Shown here piece by piece: positions 15,678-24,222 of a DNA stretch of 64,000 nucleotides; positions within the stretch are counted from its first letter, which is position 1; each line of letters opens with the position of its first letter. Both the position numbers and the translations under genes were made by a program. A model generated the notes under the pieces. That model did no database searches. It was not told the DNA's origin and was given only the letters and a program-made list of their open reading frames with translations. Source of the stretch: Flavihumibacter stibioxidans (GTDB lineage: Bacteria > Bacteroidota > Bacteroidia > Chitinophagales > Chitinophagaceae); the NCBI RefSeq assembly GCF_014332695.1, contig NZ_MBUA01000030.1:62001-126000 (forward strand), written 5' to 3'.

Positions 15678-17106
15678 CTTTACCCCAATCCTTTATTACC
15701 CTTTGCGCAGCATGATAACCACACATGCCGTGAACACCGCCACCCGGCGGAGTGGAAGAAGAACAGATATAGATCCCTTTTGAACTCGTCCTGTATGGAG
15801 ACCAACGAAGCGCGGGTCGTGTAAAAAGTTGTGCGAGGTCCTGCAGCCCGCCGTTGATATCGCCCCCGATATAATTTGCATTATACTCTTCCATGGCCAT
15901 GGTATTCATTACATGCCGGGCCAAAATACGATCCCGAAATCCCGGTGCAAATCTTTCCACCTGTTTTTCAATGGCATCAGTCATATCTTTTTCGGATCCA
16001 TTCGGAACATGGCAATAGGCCCATGCAACCTCTTTCCCGGCAGGAGCCCGGCCTGGGTCAAACAGGCTTTGCTGGGCCAGCAATACAAAGGGCTTCTCCG
16101 CATGCCGCCCCCGGGAGACCTGCCATTCAGAGAAAGCAATATCTTCCATCGTATTACCCAGATGAACTGTACCAGCATAACGGCAAAGCTCATCCGTAAA
16201 AGGTATCGGCCCATCAAGTGCCCAGTCTATCTTGAAAACGCCCATCCCGTAGCGGTATCTTTCCAGCTGCCATTTGTACAGCGGTGAAAACCGATGACCG
16301 GCAATCTTCAGAAGCTGGCGGGGGGTAAGATCAAACAACACTGCTTTTGCTGATGGCAACTGCTCCAGACTTTTCACTTCAATACCTGTTTCAATTTTTC
16401 CACCCAGTGAGGTAAAATATGCACCCATCGCATCTGCAATGGATTGTGCCCCGCCAACAGGTATCGGCCATCCGGAAGCATGCCCCGCTGCCAGTAATAC
16501 CATCGCAAATGCCGATGTGGAAAGATTTGACAAGGGCTGCATTCCATGGGCAGCCATCCCTGCCAATAAGGCCCGGGCTTCAGTAGTGTTAAAACCAGCA
16601 GCAAGTCTGTTGGCGGATGATAAAGCGGATATGCCAAACCGTAACAAACCAAGCGGGTGGGATGGCCATCTTAACGGGCCCAGCAGGTCGCCGATCAATG
16701 CCGGCCAATCGTCAACCAGCGAAGACATCAGGCCAATGTAAGCTTCGGCATCGATGCCCATACCTGCAGCAGTGGCCGTCAGGGAAGGATACAGCGCTAT
16801 GGTTTTGCCTCCCTCCAGTGGATGTGCTGCACAAACCGGAGGCCGGACAAATTCCAGTCCATACTGCTGCAGCGGAATACCGTTAAAAAACGGGGAGCTT
16901 AATACCAGGGGATGGATGGCGGAACAGATATCATGTTTGAATCCGGGCAGGGTAAGTTCGGCTGTGCGCATCCCGCCGCCAATGGTTGGTTTAGCTTCCA
17001 GCAAGAGTACCTTCCAGCCAGCCTGCTGCAGGGTGATAGCTGCTGCCAGGCCATTGGGGCCAGATCCCACAACAACTGCATCCACATCTGTAATTACCGG
17101 TTTCAA
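15667..17106 (-). CDS. Phytoene-desaturase-like FAD/NAD(P) oxidoreductase
   Basis: A 479-residue flavoprotein of the COG1233 (CrtI-like) group. The dinucleotide fold is at the N-terminus (AVVVGSGPNGLAAAITL, about residues 10-26) and continues with LLLEAKPTIGGGMRTAELTLPGF. The C-terminal FAD segment is near GIYICSSSTPPGGGVHGMCG. The substrate cannot be read from sequence: the family includes carotenoid desaturases and the PYROXD2-type proteins, and this copy looks closer to the latter. No carotenoid genes are nearby. It stands alone on the minus strand. Confidence 0.85.
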   Translation of the reverse strand: MKPVITDVDAVVVGSGPNGLAAAITLQQAGWKVLLLEAKPTIGGGMRTAELTLPGFKHDICSAIHPLVLSSPFFNGIPLQQYGLEFVRPPVCAAHPLEGGKTIALYPSLTATAAGMGIDAEAYIGLMSSLVDDWPALIGDLLGPLRWPSHPLGLLRFGISALSSANRLAAGFNTTEARALLAGMAAHGMQPLSNLSTSAFAMVLLAAGHASGWPIPVGGAQSIADAMGAYFTSLGGKIETGIEVKSLEQLPSAKAVLFDLTPRQLLKIAGHRFSPLYKWQLERYRYGMGVFKIDWALDGPIPFTDELCRYAGTVHLGNTMEDIAFSEWQVSRGRHAEKPFVLLAQQSLFDPGRAPAGKEVAWAYCHVPNGSEKDMTDAIEKQVERFAPGFRDRILARHVMNTMAMEEYNANYIGGDINGGLQDLAQLFTRPALRWSPYRTSSKGIYICSSSTPPGGGVHGMCGYHAAQRVIKDWGKGKE

Positions 17107-17313
17107 TCAGGTTATTGAAGATGATTTAAAATTGTTTCAAAAGCTTTCACTTCCTTCCCCCAATCAACAATGAATTTGGAAAGCTGTGTTGCGGCTCTTT
17201 CTCAAGGGAAGTCTCCGGTGAATGCTATTGCATGATTTATAATTAAAGATAATCCGAATTTGTACGAACACAGGATGAATTCAAACAGGTTCTGAACGAT
17301 GGCGCCGGGATTA

Positions 17314-17910
17314 TCAGGCTCCTTTAGCGCCTTTGAGGAGATAAATAAGCTGCGGAAAATTATTGATATTGTTTTTCTGTAACATGCGCCGGCGATGGGT
17401 TTTAACCGTTTCCTCGCTGATGAATAACTGTCCGGCAATTTGTTTGGAAGAAAGCCCCTGTCCCACCAGTTGCGCAATTTCCATTTCGCGACTGGTCAGC
17501 TGCAATGAAGTATTCCTCACCGGCAACTGGCTCTTATACAACCGGTGAAAAGCCATCTGCACAGCTACCAGCAACTGCCTGTCGTTAAAAGGTTTGACCA
17601 CATACATCACAGGATCAACAGCAGCAGCCGATTCAACCGTATTCGTATCGGTGTATGCGGTAAGAAAAATCACCTGGCTGTTGTATAATGTCCTGATTTG
17701 TTTTGCCAGCTCAATACCATTGAGTTCACCTTTTATATTAATATCGCAGATGATCACCTGCGGTGCTTTTTCCCGGCAGATCCGCATGGCAGTATCTGCG
17801 TCCTTTGCAATACCCGCAATGGCGTAATCTTCCTGTTCCAGCAGCTCTGAAATACTCATGGCGCTGATCAGCTCATCCTCAACAATAAGCACAGATTCGG
17901 CATTGTTCAT
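17314..17910 (-). CDS. Response regulator, REC plus LuxR-type HTH
   Basis: A 198-residue regulator. The receiver domain (about 6-120) has the acidic pair in VEDELIS, phosphorylatable Asp56 in VIICDINIKG, Thr in FLTAYTD and Lys in VVKPFND. The output is a LuxR/NarL helix-turn-helix (about 137-195, LTSREMEIAQLVGQGLSSKQ). The start at 17910 (MNNAESVLIVEDE) is preferred to the frame opening at 17958, which would overlap the kinase. It follows the kinase by one base, so the two form a coupled two-component pair. Targets unknown. Confidence 0.9.
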   Translation of the reverse strand: MNNAESVLIVEDELISAMSISELLEQEDYAIAGIAKDADTAMRICREKAPQVIICDINIKGELNGIELAKQIRTLYNSQVIFLTAYTDTNTVESAAAVDPVMYVVKPFNDRQLLVAVQMAFHRLYKSQLPVRNTSLQLTSREMEIAQLVGQGLSSKQIAGQLFISEETVKTHRRRMLQKNNINNFPQLIYLLKGAKGA

Positions 17911-17911
17911 A

Positions 17912-19204
17912 TTATACTTCCATTTCGATGATAAATTCGGTTCCATTATTATTAACAATATTCATTTCGGCATCCAGTTGGGTCACCAGGGTGTGTACCA
18001 GTTTCATCCCGAAAGAAGCATTGTTTTCCGCTTCGTTCCCATCACCCATACCACGGCCGTTATCTGCCACACGAAGTATATAACCAGATACGCCATCCTG
18101 CCTGAAGGAAACCCAGACCTTAGGATCAGTGTCCGGGCCAAAAGCATGCTTACATGCATTACTCAGTAATTCATTTACGATCAGTCCGATTGGGATAGCA
18201 CTGTCGATATCGACCATTTTATTATCCAGTTTAACATCAAGGGAAATAAGTCCCTCTTCTGCACCATAACTGGCAGCCACCAATTTTACCAGCGACCTGA
18301 GATAGTTTTCCATTTCAACCTCCGTTACATTTTCATGCTGGTAGAGGCTCTTGTGGATCAGCGCCATCGCTTCAATACGGGTGCGGCTCGACATCAGTGA
18401 TTGCCGGGCATGGTCATCCTCCATCCGGTTGTATTGCAATGCCAGCAGGCTGGAAATCACCTGCAGGTTATTTTTCACCCGGTGATGAAGTTCCTTCATC
18501 AGGGTTTCGATCCTTGCATTGCGTTCATTTGCCAGGAGGATCGATTGTTCCAGTTCCATCGCCTTCTTTTCAAGTTCAGCTTTTTGCAGGTCAATTTTCC
18601 GGTTGAGCAACAGCAGTTCTGTATTCTGCCGGTTCACCCGTTCCCTTTCATCAATATAACTGGTGCGAAACACCACTATGGTGATGGTAGTAAATAGAGT
18701 CGAAAGAAAAATGGTGGCCATATAATCCTGTATCCGCACAAGCGTGGAAGCATATCCAACCACCCAGGCCGGGTTGAAATATTCCAGCAACAACAAAGTC
18801 AGGATGGTACCATAAGAAAGGGTAAATACCAGGAACTGGTAACGCGGGTGAACGATCATCAGCATAATGGTCAGGAACATAACCACTAGATAGATGATCG
18901 TCCCGGAAGAACCATCATTAAAAAAATATATCCCGCTCATGAACAGCATGGTGAGTATCAGATAACTGATCGTGATCTGTACATTGAAAACTCTTTTAAT
19001 TCGGGAGAGATAAAATATCACCATCGATGTAAGCCCGCCGAGAAATCCGGGCCAGATGGTAAGCGGGTGCAGACCTAATACCCAGTTACTGGTGGAAGCG
19101 ATAAAAGCGAATGCCGTGATAAAAAAACTGGTGCTGTTAAACACCTGGTGTTCCAGTTTAAATGAATCCTTATCGCCTGCTATAAACCAAAGCCATTTTT
19201 TCAT
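17912..19204 (-). CDS. Membrane sensor histidine kinase, HisKA_2 family
   Basis: A 430-residue kinase. The N-terminal half has about six hydrophobic helices (to about residue 180), suggesting a membrane-embedded sensor. A coiled coil (about 190-235) leads to the HisKA_2 phosphoacceptor block LMKELHHRVKNNLQVI (His near 241) and an HATPase with NELLSNACKHAF (N box) and VADNGRGMG (G1). I start it at 19204 (MKKWLWFIAGDK); the frame opening at 19354 adds a proline-rich stretch unlike the family. The signal sensed is unknown. Confidence 0.88.
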   Translation of the reverse strand: MKKWLWFIAGDKDSFKLEHQVFNSTSFFITAFAFIASTSNWVLGLHPLTIWPGFLGGLTSMVIFYLSRIKRVFNVQITISYLILTMLFMSGIYFFNDGSSGTIIYLVVMFLTIMLMIVHPRYQFLVFTLSYGTILTLLLLEYFNPAWVVGYASTLVRIQDYMATIFLSTLFTTITIVVFRTSYIDERERVNRQNTELLLLNRKIDLQKAELEKKAMELEQSILLANERNARIETLMKELHHRVKNNLQVISSLLALQYNRMEDDHARQSLMSSRTRIEAMALIHKSLYQHENVTEVEMENYLRSLVKLVAASYGAEEGLISLDVKLDNKMVDIDSAIPIGLIVNELLSNACKHAFGPDTDPKVWVSFRQDGVSGYILRVADNGRGMGDGNEAENNASFGMKLVHTLVTQLDAEMNIVNNNGTEFIIEMEV

Positions 19205-19478
19205 ATAATTCAACGCTACCAATCCTGAATATATTAAACAAAACGCAAATCCTTTGAAAACAAAACTGGCGAATACTGGTGGTTGGGAATGGCTAATACT
19301 GGCGGAGGGAATCAGGAATCCGGGCTGCTGGAACCTGGACCTCCCCCCGGCCAAACAAACCCAAACTAATCAATCACTTATGATTATCAACAAATTAAGT
19401 GATACAATAAATATTTTTCCCATATACCTTGTAAATCCGGTATTTCCACATTAGCTTTGGATTACAAAGTACTTTTTC

Positions 19479-20105
19479 ATGAAAGCAGAACAGGATTATA
19501 TTCGGGATATAGCGGAGATGCGTTCTATGATGGAGCGTTCCTCCAAATTTCTGTCGCTCTCCGGCTGGGCAGGCATCATGGCAGGTATATATGCCTTATC
19601 GGGCGCCTTTATCGCCTACAGGATATTGTATTTTAATCCGGATGAAATCGTTTACGATACCATAAAGAGTGGCAACCTGTCGTTCAGCCTGTTGAAAGTG
19701 ATGCTGCTGGCCATTACCATCCTGGTGCTTGCCCTGGGAACTGCCATTTTTCTTTCCTATAAAAAGGCTGGAAAAAGAGGCGAAAAACTTTGGAACCCCA
19801 TTGCGAAGCGACTGCTGATCAATATGGCGGTTCCCCTGACAGCGGGCGGGATCCTGATACTTATCCTGGTCTCAAAAGGACTGATCGGACTGATCGCCCC
19901 TTTTACATTGTTATTCTATGGCCTGGCATTGTATAATGCCAGCAAGTTCACTTACGAAGACATAAGGGTATTAGGCCTGGTTGAAATCGCGTTGGGCCTG
20001 GTCAGTTCCTTCTATATAGGTTATGGATTAATATTCTGGGCACTGGGATTTGGGGTGGCCCATATTATTTATGGCATCTATATGCATTACAGGTACGAGA
20101 GATGA
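19479..20105 (+). CDS. Four-to-six-helix membrane protein paired with a regulator
   Basis: A 208-residue protein that begins with a short soluble helix (QDYIRDIAEMRSMMERSSKFLSLSGWAG) and continues with about six hydrophobic segments. Bacteroidota genomes often carry this type of protein directly before a small winged-helix regulator, as here, where the stop overlaps the next start by four bases (ATGA). The pair may be a membrane-linked repressor system. No family name is certain. Confidence 0.75.
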   Translation: MKAEQDYIRDIAEMRSMMERSSKFLSLSGWAGIMAGIYALSGAFIAYRILYFNPDEIVYDTIKSGNLSFSLLKVMLLAITILVLALGTAIFLSYKKAGKRGEKLWNPIAKRLLINMAVPLTAGGILILILVSKGLIGLIAPFTLLFYGLALYNASKFTYEDIRVLGLVEIALGLVSSFYIGYGLIFWALGFGVAHIIYGIYMHYRYER

Positions 20106-20404
20106 AAATATCCATCAATAGTTTTCACAAAGCATTTGAGAGCAGGATCCGGCTCGGCATCATGTCGGCACTGGCGGTAAATGATATGCTTGATTTCAAT
20201 ACCCTGAAGGAATACCTGGATGTAACCGATGGCAACCTGGCCAGCCATATCAAGGCATTGGAAAAAGAGGGGTTCATTGATGTAAAAAAATCATTCGTCG
20301 GGAAAAAACCCAACACAAAATATTTCATGACCAATGAAGGAAAAAAAGCTTTTGACAATCACCTGAAAGCATTGGAAAACCTGATCAGGGGAGTTTCAGA
20401 ATAG
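20102..20404 (+). CDS. Winged-helix transcriptional regulator
   Basis: A 100-residue MarR/ArsR-like winged-helix protein. The helix-turn-helix is about residues 30-60 (LKEYLDVTDGNLASHIKALEK) and the wing about 62-82 (FIDVKKSFVGKKPNTKYFM). It fits the small 'transcriptional regulator' family of Bacteroidota. It overlaps the membrane protein by four bases and so is translationally coupled. It has no ligand domain, so the membrane protein could be its sensor partner; inference. Confidence 0.88.
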   Translation: MKISINSFHKAFESRIRLGIMSALAVNDMLDFNTLKEYLDVTDGNLASHIKALEKEGFIDVKKSFVGKKPNTKYFMTNEGKKAFDNHLKALENLIRGVSE

Positions 20405-20527
20405 CTGCAGACGCTTTTCCCTGATCACGGACAGATCGGGACAAATTAGCAGCAATTTTTTCCGAATCGCCATGACAGAGTGTAACAATACAGCAATACC
20501 GACCATATATACTGCATCCATCGGTGC

Positions 20528-20638
20528 ATGGAAAGCATCTGGAAAAATATACCGGCCAATGCGGTGAGACTGTTCGCATTTAACCTCGCATTATGCCTTG
20601 AAACTGTATTGGGACTGGATGGCACATTTTGGGATTAA
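20528..20638 (+). CDS. Possible 36-residue ORF
   Basis: In the 255-bp gap between the regulator and the DUF4153 gene, an ATG at 20528 opens 36 codons (MESIWKNIPANAVRLFAF..., ending LDGTFWD). The composition is protein-like and amphipathic. There is no clear ribosome site. It could be a small membrane peptide, a gene remnant or chance. The rest of the gap shows nothing convincing. Confidence 0.2.
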   Translation: MESIWKNIPANAVRLFAFNLALCLETVLGLDGTFWD

Positions 20639-20659
20639 CCATATTAAACGCATATACGC

Positions 20660-21904
20660 ATGAAAGACAAAATACTTGGCAACCTGAACGATCCAGGGCA
20701 ACTTGAAAGGATGTACCGCTCCAACAAAATGCAATTCAAGCGTGAATTCCTGGCAGTCTATCCGGATCTGAAAGGCAGTCCCCTGGCGGACTACTGGCAT
20801 GAAAGGCTCAGCTATGAAAGTGACGAGATCAACTGGGGCAGTGGCCGCGAATTACTGATGGTGCTACTGGCTGCGCTGGTTGGCGGTTTGATCGCCAAGC
20901 TGCCGGCCATTTTATCCATAAACGAAGAGTTCTTTTATTCCAGGAATATCGGCTTTATAATTTTTCCGTTGCTTACCGCCTATTTCGCCTGGAAAAATAA
21001 AATGTCCATGGGCAAAATAGCCTTGGTGGCTGGCGTCAGTATCGCCGGACTGGTATTCATCAATTCTCTTCCGGATGTGAACAAAAGTGATACAACGGTT
21101 CTCTCCTGTATTCACCTGCTCCTGGTGCTCTGGTCCTTGCTGGGATTTGCATTTGTGGGGGAAAACCGGAATAATAGCGATGCGCGTCTTGGATTTTTAA
21201 AATACAATGGTGACCTGGTCGTTATAACAACCCTCATCGTGATCGCAGGCATTATACTGAGTGGTATTACCATTGGACTTTTCACGATCATCGGGTATGA
21301 TATCAGGGAATTCTATTTTATGAATATTGTAATCTTCGGGCTTCCGGCAGTTCCGATACTGGGCACCTATCTGACCCAAACCAATCCACAGCTGGTCGGA
21401 AAAGTGTCGCCGGTTATTGCCAGAATTTTCAGTCCGCTTGTTTTGTTCATGCTTACAGTTTACCTGGTTGCAATGATTTTCTCGGGCAAGGACCCATATA
21501 ATGACCGGGAGTTTCTCCTGGTCTTCAATGCACTGCTAATTGGTGTGATGGCGATCATTTTCTTTTCGGTTGCCGAATCATCACGGTCCGCCAAATCCAA
21601 CCTGGAAATCTGGGTACTGACCCTGCTTTCAGTGATGACCATCATTGTAAACAGCATTGCGTTGTCGGCCATTTTGTTCCGTATTGCTGAATGGGGTATT
21701 ACACCCAACAGGATGGCGGTGCTGGGGAGCAATGTTTTGATTCTGGCAAACCTGCTTTGGGTAACGATCAGATTATTCAGGGTGGTTTCAAAGAAAGCCG
21801 GCATCAATGAGGTAGGGAAAACGATAGCTTATTTCCTGCCGGTTTATTTCATTTGGACAGTTATTGTAACTTTTGTTTTTCCGCTGATTTTCGGGTTTAA
21901 ATAA
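20660..21904 (+). CDS. DUF4153-type integral membrane protein
   Basis: A 414-residue protein with a soluble N-terminal segment (about 1-65) and about ten hydrophobic helices from residue 70 on. The layout and the end (VGKTIAYFLPVYFIWTVIVTFVFPLIFGF) fit DUF4153 membrane proteins of Bacteroidota, whose function is unknown. It begins 255 bp after the winged-helix regulator, so a link with that pair is possible but unsupported. A bidirectional terminator follows at 22012. Confidence 0.75.
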   Translation: MKDKILGNLNDPGQLERMYRSNKMQFKREFLAVYPDLKGSPLADYWHERLSYESDEINWGSGRELLMVLLAALVGGLIAKLPAILSINEEFFYSRNIGFIIFPLLTAYFAWKNKMSMGKIALVAGVSIAGLVFINSLPDVNKSDTTVLSCIHLLLVLWSLLGFAFVGENRNNSDARLGFLKYNGDLVVITTLIVIAGIILSGITIGLFTIIGYDIREFYFMNIVIFGLPAVPILGTYLTQTNPQLVGKVSPVIARIFSPLVLFMLTVYLVAMIFSGKDPYNDREFLLVFNALLIGVMAIIFFSVAESSRSAKSNLEIWVLTLLSVMTIIVNSIALSAILFRIAEWGITPNRMAVLGSNVLILANLLWVTIRLFRVVSKKAGINEVGKTIAYFLPVYFIWTVIVTFVFPLIFGFK

Positions 21905-22011
21905 GGGATGCGGAAGCTGCTGTACGATAGCATAGTAAGGTGTTAAAACTGACCTGCAAGAATTGGTGTCAGGGACAACAGGCATTTGGGTGCCTTCACC
22001 TACAATAAAAA

Positions 22012-22046
22012 AGAAAACCCGCTCTTATAGCGGGTTTTCTTTTTTA
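22012..22046. terminator. Bidirectional intrinsic terminator
   Basis: AGAAAACCCGC (22012-22022) pairs perfectly with GCGGGTTTTCT (22030-22040) around a seven-base loop. T-runs flank both sides on the strand they serve (TTTTT after 22040, and on the minus strand TTTTTTATTG). It ends the DUF4153 gene and, in reverse, the tRNA-Pro transcript. Confidence 0.88.
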
Positions 22047-22050
22047 TATG

Positions 22051-22124
22051 TCGGGAAGACAGGATTCGAACCTGCGACCCCCTGGTCCCAAACCAGGTGC
22101 GCTACCGGCCTGCGCTACTTCCCG
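22051..22124 (-). tRNA. tRNA-Pro (anticodon TGG)
   Basis: A 74-nt cloverleaf on the minus strand: acceptor CGGGAAG/CTTCCCG with discriminator A, D arm GCGCAGGCCGGTAGCGC, anticodon arm CCTGG TTTGGGA CCAGG with TGG at the anticodon, and T arm GCAGG TTCGAAT CCTGT. The 3' CCA is not encoded, as is usual in many Bacteroidota. Confidence 0.97.
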
Positions 22125-22161
22125 GACCCTGAAACCGGCGATGGTCCGATTAAAGAGGCTG

Positions 22162-22192
22162 CAAAGGTAGGGTTTCAGGTTATTTCTTCCAA
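22162..22192 (-). promoter_or_regulatory. Promoter of tRNA-Pro
   Basis: On the minus strand TTG (22192-22190) is followed after 20 bp by TACCTTTG (22169-22162), a full Bacteroidota consensus. The start would be near 22155, giving a leader of about 30 nt that holds the element GTTTCAGGGTC directly before the tRNA. Confidence 0.7.
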
Positions 22193-22208
22193 TAATTCAT
22201 GAAAAAAA

Positions 22209-23405
22209 TTATTTGAGCGCTGCACTGCTTTTACTTTCCCTGAAGAACAGGACAAAATAAACCAGCACAGCGGCGGCAATTCCGGCCGGAACCAGCCATA
22301 CCCCCTGCCAGTTGTGACCGGTCCCTGTAGTATAATGCTCTGCCACAAATCCCGAAAACCAGGTGCCGATAAACATTCCCAGCCCATAAGTGGCGAAAGT
22401 GAACAATCCCTGTGCGGCATTCTTGTTCTTCTCCCCTGCCTTCTTCTCTGAATACATATACCCCGTCACAAAAAAGAAATCGTAACAAACCCCATGAAGA
22501 ATGATGCCGGCAAACAACATCCAGCTATCCGGATTGCCATAACCATAAGCGAAGAGCACATAACGCAGGATCCAGGCAAGGATGCCTATCAACAACATAT
22601 TCTTGACACCTATCCTGTTGAACAGAAGAGGAATGGCCAGGATAAACAATCCTTCCGACACCTGTCCCAGGATCATTTTACCGGCGGCGTTCTGCATGCC
22701 GATTTCGTTCAGGAAAGGATTTGCGAATCCATAGTAAAATGCCAACGGTATGCATACCAGTATGGCCGCAATAAAGAAAACGAGGTAAGGCTTATCCTTC
22801 AGCAACACAAAAGCTTCGGAACCAAAAACGCTTGTACCTGTACCGGCCTCCTTCCCTTTGGGTGGCGTATTGGGCAACAGGAAACTGAATAAGCCCAATG
22901 CGGCTGACACAACCGCTGCCAGGTGAAAAGTAGTGGCGGATTTTTCGATCTCCATGTTACCCACAAGGGTACCCGCAACGATCCAGCCGATGGTGCCAAA
23001 GACCCTGATCCAGGGAAACTGTTTCCCGGGATCGGTCATCTGCGAAAAAGCCACACTGTTCGACAATGCAATGGTGGGCATATAAAGCAGTGAATATATC
23101 AGGATGACCCAGTAAAACGCAGTATTGTCCGTGATCTTTGTGGCCAATACCAGCAGCCCGGCACCTAACAGGTGTAATACCCCCATGATCTTCTGCGCGG
23201 CAAAAAAACGGTCAGCCACCATGCCAACAAATACAGGCGAAATCATGGTGGCAATGGCCAGGGCACTGAAGGCAGCACCCACATGCACATCTGTGGAGCC
23301 GAGGTTCGCTTTCATATAAGTACCCATCGTTACATACCAGGCACTCCAGATAAAATACTGTAAGAACATCATCAGTGCAAGGGATGCGCCCGTCATTTTT
23401 TTCAT
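22209..23405 (-). CDS. MFS transporter, nucleoside:H+ symporter (NupG-like)
   Basis: A 398-residue inner-membrane carrier with about twelve helices. The N-terminus (LMMFLQYFIWSAWYVTMGTYM) and FPWIRVFGTIGWIVAGTLVG are typical of the NupG/XapB nucleoside:H+ symporter family as annotated in Bacteroidota. Members of this group in Bacteroidota sometimes sit beside sugar-degrading genes, and a GH32 fructanase follows on the same strand 811 bp upstream, so a sugar substrate cannot be excluded. A TonB-domain gene on the opposite strand separates them. Confidence 0.85.
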   Translation of the reverse strand: MKKMTGASLALMMFLQYFIWSAWYVTMGTYMKANLGSTDVHVGAAFSALAIATMISPVFVGMVADRFFAAQKIMGVLHLLGAGLLVLATKITDNTAFYWVILIYSLLYMPTIALSNSVAFSQMTDPGKQFPWIRVFGTIGWIVAGTLVGNMEIEKSATTFHLAAVVSAALGLFSFLLPNTPPKGKEAGTGTSVFGSEAFVLLKDKPYLVFFIAAILVCIPLAFYYGFANPFLNEIGMQNAAGKMILGQVSEGLFILAIPLLFNRIGVKNMLLIGILAWILRYVLFAYGYGNPDSWMLFAGIILHGVCYDFFFVTGYMYSEKKAGEKNKNAAQGLFTFATYGLGMFIGTWFSGFVAEHYTTGTGHNWQGVWLVPAGIAAAVLVYFVLFFRESKSSAALK

Positions 23406-23475
23406 GCCATACTTTTTAAACAGAAATCAATTCCTCAATTTAGAATATGTATTTTATTTTCATTCAAATTATGAT

Positions 23476-24222
23476 ATGAGATTTTTATCTGTTTTAATTG
23501 CACTGACCACCTTGTCGCTAACGCTGGCTGCCCAGAAAAGATATGCAGGTAAAAAAGCCCAACTGAGCTACCTGAAATCCGATGGTTCACCCGCCAGTGA
23601 AAAAGAAGCCCAACTCATGGTGGCGATCACCAAAGTGAATGACACAGCCTGGCGTAAAGACCAGTACCAATCCAATGGACCCATCCAAACCAGCCAGTAC
23701 TTTAAGACAAAAGAACTTGACCTTGCCCACGGGCCGACTGTCGTTTACCGTCCACATGGATTGGCAGAATCGTTCGGGACTTACCTGGAAGGGAAACAAC
23801 ATGGCGATTGGTATTTTGTAAATGATACCGGCAGGATCTATCTGCAGAAAAGATTTGACCAGGGAAAACTGCTGGAAACCATTGACCTGTTAAACAAGCC
23901 TGAAGAAAAGAAGCCCAAAGAAGAAGGGGTGGAATCCAGTTTTGAAGGTGGTATCAGGGGATGGACCAGTTACCTCCAGGAGAACCTGCGTTACCCCAAA
24001 AAAGCCATCCAAAATGATATACAGGGCAGGGTCTCCGTTTTCTTCTCTGTAGAAAAAGATGGCACCGTCAGCGATCTTTTCCTTTTCAGGTCGGTTGAAT
24101 ATTCACTCGACCAGGAGACAGCCAGGCTGATAGAAGCCGGACCGAAGTGGATCCCTGCCACCCTCAACAGGGAACCTGTTCGCAGTTTCAAACTCCAACC
24201 GGTCACCTACCGCTTTCAATGA
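23476..24222 (+). CDS. Energy-transducer TonB-domain protein
   Basis: A 248-residue secreted protein with a signal peptide (FLSVLIALTTLSLTLAAQ). The middle part (about 75-130) contains MORN-like segments such as GTYLEGKQHGDWYFVND. The C-terminal domain (about 165-248, WTSYLQENLRYPKKAIQ through RSFKLQPVTYRF) matches the TonB C-terminal fold. It lacks the usual TonB membrane anchor and Pro-rich spacer, so it is one of the Bacteroidota TonB-like periplasmic proteins rather than a classic transducer. Start at 23476 chosen because of the signal peptide. Its 3' end overlaps the GH32 gene by seven bases. Confidence 0.8.
   Translation: MRFLSVLIALTTLSLTLAAQKRYAGKKAQLSYLKSDGSPASEKEAQLMVAITKVNDTAWRKDQYQSNGPIQTSQYFKTKELDLAHGPTVVYRPHGLAESFGTYLEGKQHGDWYFVNDTGRIYLQKRFDQGKLLETIDLLNKPEEKKPKEEGVESSFEGGIRGWTSYLQENLRYPKKAIQNDIQGRVSVFFSVEKDGTVSDLFLFRSVEYSLDQETARLIEAGPKWIPATLNREPVRSFKLQPVTYRFQ

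Noticed and set aside
17959-19204. Antisense ORFs over the kinase and other long genes
   Set aside because: They mirror the real genes in other frames, have no family motifs, and lack promoters or ribosome sites; the same holds for all similar ORFs in the window.
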